Of a stretch of 64,000 nt of DNA, positions 24,201 through 36,200 are shown piece after piece. A model generated the notes under the pieces. The model did no database searches. It saw only the letters and a program-made list of their open reading frames with translations, and had not been told where the DNA came from. The stretch is taken from positions 47,777,820-47,841,819 of the forward strand of contig OY987301.1 of NCBI GenBank assembly GCA_963920635.1. Reading direction: 5' to 3'. The first letter of the stretch is position 1. Every line of letters starts with the position of its first letter. The stretch comes from Pseudeuparius sepicola. Its lineage: Eukaryota > Arthropoda > Insecta > Coleoptera > Anthribidae. The position numbers and the translations under genes were made by a program.

Positions 24201-27200
24201 CTGATATATGTGAATCACCTTTTGTATTTAGAACTGTTTTGTGTATATCTTGTGATTTGTATGTAGCTTATAGTACATTATCTATTATTATAATGCTTAG
24301 GATAAGTAAAAAATTTGTGTAAGAACAGTTCGTTGAACTGAACCTCGCCTCCACCAAATAGTGCATTTTTTTGTTTTTTTTTCTATTAAATGTATGTAAA
24401 AATATGATATCCTTATTTGGTTAATAAAAGTCCATTTATTATTATTATTATTATTATTAAATACAGGGCCGCATTAGAAAAAAGAATGAAAAAAAAAAAG
24501 AATTTTCAGTATAATTGTCTCAAAACATTTAAAAAATATTTCGTGTCGTAAAACACGGTATTTGCAATGAAAAATGCTTTCAAAATTTGCAAAAAAAATT
24601 CAGGTCCGTATTTATAAAAATAAAGTTGAAGATGGTTTCTCAAAAACGAAACGTTGTAGAACAAATCTAAAAACGCCATCTTAAAGCCCGTTAAAAAGTG
24701 CCATAAGAAAGTGTTTTTCTTTTTTTTCTATCTGTATTAACAAGTTCAGAAAAAATAAAATCGAAAACTCAAAATTTTATTTTTTCAAAATAACTCAAAA
24801 AGAAAAAAGATATTAGAAATCTGTTTGTGACATTTTATTGACCTCAAAATTGCGCAACTTTTTTCCCATTTAACCTATTGCTCTATCTCTCACCGTTTGC
24901 AATATCCCCATGCTGTTCATTTTTATCCAAGACACAGTGTATATGAACTGACAAACTTATATGTTTTATAGAGTTCGCCATTTCTGTAAAAAGTTAGTTT
25001 CTTAGCGATATTTATGTCAAAAGAAAGTATTTTCCAATTGAGTTTACAAATTCTAAAATTTGTTTTTATTGTTTATACAGGGAATCCGCCTGCCATACTT
25101 TACCAGCGCGTTCTGCAACCTAAAAAAATGAAAAAATTCCTGGCAAAGTTAATGTTAATGATAAAATTAACTGTCTTGTTCTAAAAATATAAGGGAACCA
25201 TCCTAAAAAAATATTAAATATAACCATAAACTTGGCCTCAAAAATGCCTCCTAAGAGGGCTATGGCCCCCGAAATGGACACTTGGGCAAATGGATTTTTC
25301 TAAATATTTTCAGAACGAACTAAGATAAAATTCTGAAATTTGGTATGTGATATACCTGTGAGATTCAACATTTACCAAGGTAGAGATAGTTTGACATTCT
25401 TCTTCATAGACGTCCCAAGTGGGAGGTCAAGGGGTTAAAATACCAAAATTTTTTATGTGAACCTTTTCCCATATTTATTGCGAAACTATGAAATGTCGGT
25501 GTATTATACAAAAAAAAGTGTTCTTGTTGAACTACGATAATTAGCCTGCCATATTTTATCCGCGCTTTGATTTTTTCGATGCGATTTTTTGGAAAATCCT
25601 ATTAGGGATTCTTTTATCGGAAATCTGGCAACGTAGCACCATAATGATATGTCCCACAAGTGCGTAAGGACATTTCCTACACACTCACAAAAATTCATCA
25701 AAATTGTGCAGCACACCACAATTTTACAGGGGTGTTCCGGATAAAATCTGAACGCCCTGTATATAGCTATAGCGAGAAGTTATACAGGGTTTCCCAAAAT
25801 TAGCTTGTCATAATTTACCAGCGCGTTCTGCGACCCAAAAAATTGAAAAAGTTCCTATAAAATATGGCCTCAAAAATACCCCTAAGGGGGCTATCTCCCA
25901 AAATGGACACTTGGGCAAAACGATTTTTCTAAATATTTCCAGAACGAACAAAGATAAGATTCTGAAATTTGGTATGTAAAATTTGACATCCGCAGAGGTA
26001 GAGATAGTTTGACATTTCTTCTTTATAGACGTCCCAAATGGGGGAAGGGGTTAAAAATGATCAAAATTTTTGTGTGTGGTTTTTCATGATTTCTTCTCCC
26101 AGGCATACCAAATTTCATAATTTTATATTTACTCATTAATAATAATTTATATTTACTCGTTAACAAAATATTTTGGAAACACCGTTTGCCAAAGTGTCCA
26201 TTTCGGAGGCTACAGCCACCTTCGGGGGCATTTTTGAGGCCATGTTTATAGGAACTTTCTCATTTTTTAAGTCGCAGAACGCGCTGGTAAATTATAGCAG
26301 GCTAATTTCGGGACACCGTGCGATATTTTGTCAGAGTTATCAAAATTTTTTATTTCAGTAAGTGGTTAAAAATTACCAGATTTCGCTAGTTAATTTGATC
26401 TTTTCACATTTTTAGTATTTTCATTTCTTTCATATGTCAACAACAGTCAAAATGAATTAATAAAAATGTTAATGTATCCTTACATTTAAATTGTAGTTCT
26501 TTCTTCATAAAACTCATATTAAAAATATCTACTTTTATTTTTCGAAATTACCATCACAGCCTATTTAGAATATACTATTGAAGAAGGGCCACTCGAGAAT
26601 ATTTTCACGAAGTGACAATTTGTAGGTGTAATTAAAATTAAAGTTTGAATTTATAAGAGGAAAGCGACATCTCTGGAATAAGTTTAATAAGCTGAAAAGT
26701 AAGGGCATATTAACTAAACGACTAAACTAATAATTTTACAAATAGAGAGGATTTATTGGCGAACACATGCCAACTCAGAATAAATCATTATTTGCAATCA
26801 AAGCAATAATTAAAAGACCAGCCGCTGGCTCGCTGGCTGAATTAAAGACATATAGGTTGACCCAGAATCTGAGTTCCTTATTTGGTCTAGTGGGTAGCGA
26901 CGGCTTCTATTAGGAAGCTGGAGAACGGGCAATAGGTTACCGGGCCTGCCCCTCGAGAGTCTCTGGCGACCTATCACGGGCTGTTGATGTTATCCTTGAT
27001 CGGTGCCAAGAACTAAGCGATTCATCTCGACGCGCAGCTCCACGCGTCACTTGGTTAGAAAGGCTCTTATTGCCTCTCCGTCGCGAACGCTTTCCTTATC
27101 GTGAGCCACCCCCGCCAAGCCTGGGGTCACCCCCGCCAAGATGTTGTCTCTATGGTAAATAAAGCCTTGTTATGAACCCGACACCCATTTTTTCAATTCT

Positions 27201-29693
27201 GAACTCCCTTACCTACGTTCAGTGTGCGACAATGAACTACCAGCGCCCGCTGGGACCTGCAGCCGATCCTGAAGGGTACTAAGGGACTACGCGACCCGAA
27301 CAGGCCACGACAATATCATGACCAATATGCATTTTTTGGAGAACTTTATTTGACAGAAAAAAATGCTTTTTTAATGGGCTAACTTTGTGTAAAACAGATT
27401 TGAGAATCATGGCCTACTTTCCGAAATATTTTTGAAAAAACCGTAAATTTCCGATTTTTCTTTGGCTTGTAACTTTTTGGTTTCAAGAGTTACTGGCAAA
27501 CTTTCTTAATGACATTTGTGGGCAAAACTGATTGCTTTAAGCCTATTTTATCAGAATTTGGAAAAATGCCATGGTTTAGTGGGTGCTTAAAAAATTACTC
27601 AATTTATAGCCAGCATACTAAGGATCTCAAACGTGCTTTTACTGTTTTTACGCTTTTACGCTTATCAAAAAGGTAATGATTTATATCAAATAAAGTTCTC
27701 TGATAAATGCATGTTTATTTGTCGAGATATTTTCCAGTGGCCCACCATCAATGTTGTTTTTTCGAAAGGGTTTTATTTTGATACCAATTTCAATAAAATC
27801 AGTTAAAAAAGTGAAAAAGTTACAGGCCTGGAGGGTTTTCAGTGGCGGACTCTGCGTTTTCAAGAACTCTGGAAACACCCTACTTTAAATATCTAAGGGA
27901 TTTTTGCCAAAACATTTTTTCTTTGATTTCTTAGGTTTTAGATTAGGTACACAAAAACGTCAAGAGACAGGTTTTGTTTAGAATGATATAGGTACAAATC
28001 ATACAAATCTATAAATAATTTTTTTAGGCAGCCATTAATATATTTTTATAAAATCATTTTGGAGGACACCCATATCTCCGCCACTGGCTATTTGGGGAAC
28101 TTGGTATTATCACAATTTGTGACATTTTAACAAATTCTGTACCAAATTTTGTTGGGAAAATAAAAAAATTAAATGTCAAAATTTGTGTGAATTTAAACAC
28201 CATGAATCATTCTCGAAAACGAGGAATTGTGAGAAAAGTTATACTACAGAAAGTCTTATTCTAATAGAATTAGAACAAAACAGAATCGCCTTTATATTAT
28301 TGAGAAATTAAAAAAATTCTAACTGAACTAAGTAGGTACTGTGTTTTCAAAATTCCTAAAAAATAATTTATTTTTGGACACAGGATTTTTGTTATTCACT
28401 AACCGAAAACTAAAATCTAGGTATTATTATTATACCCTGCCATTGAGTAAAAGAAGATATATTTTACTTATTAAAATATATATTTTACTCAATGACCCTG
28501 CCTAATATCCTGTAGCCTTGAATAAATACCACAAAATATGTAAGTATGTATGTCCCAATCCTAATGCAACATACTTGACCATAGAAGGAAAATGCATTAA
28601 ATCGTTGACTGAAATATTCAAGTGAACGATAAAATAATGTAGTTTTTGCAACATCCTGCTATGCTAGGTACACACCCAGCTCACCAATTAATTTTGTTTT
28701 GATACAAAATATTACTCTAATTAACGGGCATTTTGGCGCAATTAAAGGCAGGAAATGGCCTACATTTCGATATATATGTACCTGTTTGGTTAATCTTTAG
28801 GTCATCTAGTTTTCCTAAATAATGCTTTATGACTTCTATGTTTTCCTCGATGCTTTCGATCCATTGGCCCACTACTTGCGCTCTCTCGAACGTCTGTTTT
28901 AAGGGTGGTCCACCACTGTTTGAAGTTGATACATCTCCCTAGGAAAGATTTCAACACAATTTATTATTATATATATTTATTATATACAGGGTGAGTCACA
29001 TCTAAAGGCAGAGCCGAAAGCACAAGGTAGAATTCGCTAAAATAAGCACATATGCTTAATAAACATTAGCTCAAAAACGCTTGGCTCTCCATATACAGAG
29101 TGTTGAAACTTTTCCAAATATTTTTTAATTTTTTTCTAGCCCGTTTAGGAATTATTTTATACATATTATGGGTTGTCATTTTGTGCAATAATTTGGCCCT
29201 GTTCAGATGAGCAGCGGCGTAGATACAAATAATTTTATTTTAAATGCCAGCATAATCACCTTGACACTAGTTTAAAAAATCCGAAATTACGAAGAAACTG
29301 TACCAGAAATAAAAGAAATACCAAGAGGCACTTTTTGTTCCAAATTAAATGGGCTATCCAAAGAAGGCAAAATTTTTGGTTTTGCACAGGGCCGTACTAC
29401 TTTTTTTCTACAATTATTTACAGTAACTATTTGTACCTACGCCGCTGGTGATCGGAACGGGGTCAAATTATTCCACAAAATGGCAACCGTCCAGTGTATA
29501 ATGTGTACCAAATTTGGTTGGAATTCCTAAATGGGATCCAAAGAAATTAAAAAAATATGTTATTTTTGGAAAATTTTCAACACGCTGTATATGTAGAACC
29601 AAGCTTTTTTGGGCTAATGTTTATTAAGCATATGTGCTTATTTTAGCGAGTTCTACCTTGTGTTTTCGGCTCTGCCTTTAGATGTGACTCACC

Positions 29694-29737
<44 letters not shown>

Positions 29738-29789
29738 TATATATATATGTATATATATACATTATATATATATATATATATATATATAC

Positions 29790-29834
<45 letters not shown>

Positions 29835-30169
29835 TATATATATATATATATATAAGAAAAGGTGATAATGGGCAAACACTCAAAGTTAACAAAAAGAAAA
29901 AACTAGTAACCGCATAGTACAAGCCCCAAAATAGGGGATGTGCTGACTGAAGCTGCAAATGTGCTGTTGGCTCCTGCCTGGACTTCATTTGTTGCTTCCC
30001 AAATCATGCCTATCTTTTGATTTGGTTAATGTTACACCGTACTGATGATTGCCAAATAGCATGAAACACGTGTATGCGGTTACTAGTTTTTTCTTTTTGT
30101 TAACTTTGAGTGTTTGCCCATTATCACCTTTTCTTGTAATTATTACATTTACACTCGCTAATCTTACAT

Positions 30170-30203
<34 letters not shown>

Positions 30204-33200
30204 ATGTAAGATTAGCGAGTGTAAATGTAACAATTACAAGAAAAGGTGATAATGGGCAAACACTCAAAGTTAACAACACGTGTATGCGGTTACTAGTTTT
30301 TTCTTTTTGTTAACTTTGAGTGTTTGCCCATTATCACCTTTTCTTATATATATATATTATAATTATTATAATTATTTTCAAATTTTGTCCCAGCGGAGAA
30401 AGGTTTAGGGGGTTAGTAGGGTAGTTTCTTGGCCTAACAGGAAAGAAACATGAAAGTTCCTTGACGCCAACAGTTTTATACCCGCTTGGTACACAAATAA
30501 CTATTTATGCTATCTAGAAATTTTGATATACTTTATACATGAGACAAATAACTATCAATGGGGTAATTTTTTGCAGAACTCTTTAAAATTTGACTTTGCC
30601 GGCTTATGCTTGTACAAAGTTAAAAAATGACATATTCAAAAGCAGTCATGTGACTTGCGGTAGATAACTGTCAAATTTGATATTTAACAAAAAAAACTCC
30701 AAGAACGCAACTTATTTGTCGAACTATGGAAGAACTTATTAGAAAAAAATTGTACCTTTCAATTTTTTACCCATAAACCAATTTTCAACAACATTCCTCA
30801 ATTACCCATTTTCTTTCATTTTTTTTTTCACATAAATATGCTACCTACATTAGGTCCTTTATTTTAAAGAAACTCATAGATTAAATAATTTTTCTTAGTT
30901 GTAAATATCATTTCACCTACGTATAGTAAATATATTTTGATATAGGTTGGAAATAATCAAGAGTATGTTCGGTTGTATCAATATAATTTTATTTACTTTT
31001 TTTGTAAACCTGTCAATTCACTAGTTTTTTCAATTGTAAATAAAATTCTATTGATACAGGCAACTGAACATACTTTTGATGACGTTTTATTTCTCGCCTT
31101 AAAAATTTTGTCGGGCTTGATGAAAAGTTATTTAAATTCTATAATTTAATGAAATAATCTGGATTTATTCATGAATATCCATAGTAGTTGCATGTGTCAA
31201 AAGAAACAGATCAAAATAATTGTAAAGTAGGTACTTAATAATTCCAGGAATTAAGTATTTTATAAAAATGTCCATGAATTTTGGTAACCGGATAAAGAAT
31301 TGCAAAGGACACAACTTCTTCTAGTAAAGGCTCTTATTAAATATCAATATAGGTAAAAATAAAAAATTTATTGTATTGGAATTTTTTTTTAAATATATTT
31401 TTTATTCATCATCATAGTCTTGAAGTAGGTAAAGTCACCTCAACGAATAAGTCAGACCAGTGGCATATCCAGGATTAACGTCTGGGGGGGGGGGGGCAAT
31501 CAGTTGTTATAAATAACAAAACTCGGTCTATAATTTTAATGAATAAAAACAGAACAAAAACATATTTTCTAAAATAAATAAATACAGGGTGTCCGGAAAT
31601 AAATGCACTAACTTGAAAAATTAAAAAGAAAAATAGAAAATATGACGAACAGTTCATATGAACATGGGTCCGCAGATATTTGGTTTTCGAGATGCAGGGT
31701 GTTGAAATTGAAATTTTATTTTAAATTTTTTTAAGTAACTTTTGAGACGACAAAATTTTCTTGCGAGAAGACAAGATGAAGCAAATAACAAATTGTAGAT
31801 GTTTGATGTTCACTGCATTTTCAGATCAGGCCAGGAGTATATAATTTTTGCTATTATTGATTTTGATATTACAAATCTCATTTATCTCGACAGCTCTGGG
31901 GGGGCAATTGCCCCCTTTGTCCCCCCCTCTGAATACGCCACTGGGTCAGACGCTAAACTCCCTAGAGTGACAGGAAAAATTTGGAACGTATTAGGGCGTA
32001 TTGTATAAAGTTAAATTTTCGGATGGTTACCACAAGTTTAATCGAAACTAAACCGATTTATTTTTGTTTTGTTTCCATCTAGACACCCACGAAATAAACT
32101 TTGAAAGAAGGAGCAATATTTCTGAGTTTTGAGGTGTAAACAAAAAATTGTGACAAAAATGAAATACGGCCCTAACGCCCCTGACATGTGACAAATTGTA
32201 AGTTGGTATGAACTAAATTACCAATATGTCAATTCTAGGGTCGGCTTATTGCTTATTCGGCAAGACGAATATATATTGTATTTTTTATACAGTGACACCA
32301 AATTGTAAATAAATGATATAAAACTTCATCTTTTTCAGTTTTCAAAATTTTTCAAAAAAATTAAAAAGGAGCAATATTATAATGATTGAATGTTTTTATA
32401 TCTTCAAAAATGGCAAACATATATGTTCCATTAACGAAAAAATAATATGGTTTGTCGCAATTTTGTGAAACATCCTTATCCTTACACATATACAGGGTGT
32501 CCCAGGATAAATGAGCCTATAGGTGTAAAAGACAAAAAATTTTCGAGTTCAAATTTGATTGTTCGAGGTTCTGACCTGCTTGACTGGAAACTAATATCTA
32601 GCATATTTCGTTTTTGAATTATCAAGATAGCGTCGATAAACACCATTTATTTATTTTCATTGTAGGTGAAATGCCTTTTCCTTTAGAGATAGTGAAAAAT
32701 TTCATTTAGAAAAGTTGTCCCAATTAAAAATTACCCCCGGGTACCAAATTTTGGAAAGATTGGCCTACTTTGTTTTTCCAACTTTTCTCTTTTTCTAACG
32801 CGCTAAAGTGACTTTTAAACACAACGTATCGAACAATTTTATAAGAAAAAGTTTTTCAGAATCAAATTTTGAGAAAATCAGCCTACTTTATTTTTTATTT
32901 TTTTCTTTAGCGCTTTAGAATGGGAATAACTTTTCTTAATGAAAATTTTCGCTATGTTTAAAGGAAAATGCACTTTACCTACAATGAAAATAAATAAATG
33001 GTCGCTGTCGACGCCATCTTGGTTTTTCAAAAACGAAAATATGCAAGAAATTAGTTTCCAGTCAAGCAGGCCAGAACCTCAAACGATCAAATTTGAACTC
33101 GAAATTTGTAGGTCTTTTACATATTGGCTCACTTATCCTGGGACATCCTGTACAATTTGCTGCTATCACCGCAAAAATGCAATTCGGTATTTACGACTTA

Positions 33201-36200
33201 CACGAAACATTTTTTTCCATCTCGAAAAATGTCAAAGTTATGGGGTGGCAATTTTCAGTGGGACATCAGGTACAAAAAGAAAACAAGAATTTGCGAATTT
33301 TTATAATAGAGCAAAATTTTACTAAAAAATATGCAGAATGGAAAATGATACATTTTTATGTTAAATTTTAAAATAACTAACGCTGCTAACGCTGCTTTGA
33401 TTTTTACATTTGATTAATTTCAACGAAGTACCTACTTAGATTTACCTTTTCCTTGTTTATGGAATCCCTAGTTTGCCAATTGAACCACCCTTTTTTCATT
33501 ACTTTTCATTTTAATAATGATGATCTGATTATCAGGTAGTGAGTACATACATATATAACAACTCTCTTTAGTAAAAACCCTTTCATAAGTACCATTGTCA
33601 AGGAAGTTGTGAGGAAATAGGTATTCTGCCATCTTTGGGCGGCCGCTATATTGGATTTAGTATGATGTACTCACCTTAGCATTTTATACTGGTCAAACCA
33701 AAGTTATCGGTCAAACCCTTTCATTTGATACTCGTGTCAAGGAGGTTGTAAATAAAGAAATAGGTAATCCGCTATCCAGGGGCGGACCGTAAGTTTTGGG
33801 GGCCCTATATAGGCTAACACTATTATGAGGCCCCCTCGTTTGTTTCGTTTGTCAAAATCCTGCTTTTTCTTTCAAAAATGTATAAATTCAACTAAGTATA
33901 TGGAAAATCATTTTGTAAATAAATACCAAAAATCGGACATAAATAAAATATATTATATTTAATAAGAATACTAATTAAAAAGCAGTAAATACGAAACAAA
34001 ATAACAAATTGTCATTTAGACAATTAAGTAGGTACATACCAGGGACCCTTTTAAAGGGTCCTTGGTACATACCTATAGGTAAACATAGATAAAATAAAGA
34101 TAAAATAAATAATATATAGAGATGGAATTTTTGCGAAGTTTTTTAGCACAGCGCGGAAAGATAGAGATGGAGACCCATTTCTTTTTTTATCGTCGCCTTG
34201 CTGACCAAAATTGTCATATTTTATTTTCTTACGTATTTTCTGCGCGGCCCAAAATATGCGAGAAAATCGCTTAATAAGAAATAAACAAATTCATTCAAGG
34301 GAGCCGAAAACCCTGTGTAATTTTCTGAAATTATCTGAGTACCCAGTTGCATAAAGCTTCTTAGTGCCATCAATTTTCAATATGAAAATTTTCCTCTATC
34401 ACTTATCTCGCTCTCAAAAGTGGTGAAAAGGGGTCGATAAACTCACTGTAGAATTTCTGGGGTACAGGTGCACAAGGAGTATAGTAAATACAATTTTCTG
34501 CGGAAAAAATTTCTAATAAACTAGTCTCCGGAAAAATTGTATTAAAAATAATTTCAATAATATCTCTGAAATGATAAACGATATTAACTTGAAAAATAAT
34601 TTCTACGCGCGTCGGCCCGTTCTTTTTTTTTGATAAACCCACAGCATTTAAATCAACTCATTTTGGGGCTTTCGTTTATGTTTAAGCACTTTCTGTCCGT
34701 TTGATGAAAATAAATAAATAAATAAGTTACCATGGTTTGAGAGTTTTTTTTATTAATTTGGAAAAATAAGGGATTTCCAAATTTTTTTATTAATTTGCCT
34801 ATCCCTTTCAAGCCTTGGCATTAAACAAACGTAGGCCAAAAATACATTGTTTTCTAAATACAGCTAGTTTTAAACTTTTCTGGAAGTTATCACTTTGTCT
34901 CAACAGAAACTTGAATTTGCGTTGTTTGCTCAAAATCCACTAATTTTAGAAATAAATGACAACATAGACATGTTTATTGGGAAATGAATGATCAATTAAA
35001 AAATGCTGTCGGCTTATCAAAAAAGCATGAGAATAGAAATTGTTTTTGAAATGGCAGCAAAGGTATTCTCCCTTTCCGTAAGCTAAAATTAATTTGAACA
35101 CACCACAATAAATATACCGACTATTATAATTTATAGTACATTTTGAACATTAGGTAGGTACCTATTTACAGGGGCGGATTGGGACAGTCAAGACGCTCCG
35201 GGAATATAGGTCAAGCAGGCCACAATAATTTTTTAAATAAAATATATACCTATTTACTTTTAGAACTTAATTTTATATAAAATACAGAATACAGGTATAC
35301 ATTAATATGGTAACATGGAGCAATTTCATATATTTTGTTCAGTTGATCTGTACTTAACATGTGAAAGCGGTAGGTGAAAATTTTATGTTTCGAAGGTTGA
35401 AGTTAACAGGTGTTTTGGGGGACGTTTTGGCAATTTCAACGCAAACGGTTGATTTTATCGTTATGTAACAAGAGTACACTCTTTTGTTGCAAAATTAGAA
35501 ACAGTATCTCTGCGAGATACGTGTAGAAATTGACATCTTCAGCTTATTCTTCATCCCCATTTTTTTTTATTTTTTGGGCTAAAATGAAATTGTTTTGGGG
35601 CGATCATCTCTGCCTCCAGATTCGAAATGAGCACCCTTAAACGTCGTGGCGTCATTTAACATACCCGTCAAAAATAACATTTAATTAAATAAATGGCCAA
35701 AATTGACCTTATTTGACATTTATTCGAAAAAAGTTATTTGAAAAAGTTGCTTGGAATGTGATTCTACCCCTACGTGAACATTTTCAGGCAAAAATTGCGT
35801 TAATCATAATTTTTTTTTTTTTTGAAAAACCTAAAAACTAGTATATTTCATTTTTTTTCGGTGTGCCACACTTCAGAAATAGGAAAATAGTCCAGAATTG
35901 CACCTTCTTATATGTAGTTCCACCCAAAAGGGTGAATAACTAAAAAATATCACGTTTGGATGGTAGACAAGCAAAAAAATGAAATTTATTAGTTTTTATA
36001 TTTTTTCAAAGAAACAAAAATTTATAATTTTTGGGAATTTTTGCTTGAAAATTTGCATATCGGGATAAATTCCAATGAACTTTTTGAAACAACTTTTTTC
36101 GATAAATAACAAATAAGGCCTATTTTGACCATTTATTTAATTTAATGTAATTTTTAGCCCAAAAATAAAAATAAAACCCCTCATGGTTCCAACGTTTTGG

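Noticed and set aside
26885..26920. GGTCTAGTGGGTAGCGACGG as the A box of a tRNA or tRNA-derived SINE
   Set aside because: The A-box resemblance is partial, and no B box or cloverleaf could be drawn downstream at the right distance.
29643..29988. Tyr/Ile-rich repeat proteins
   Set aside because: Pure translation of a (TA)n microsatellite, open on both strands.
32939..33371. Three overlapping plus-strand frames of 60-128 codons
   Set aside because: They run through the arm of an inverted-repeat element (32491-33153) and show no domain.
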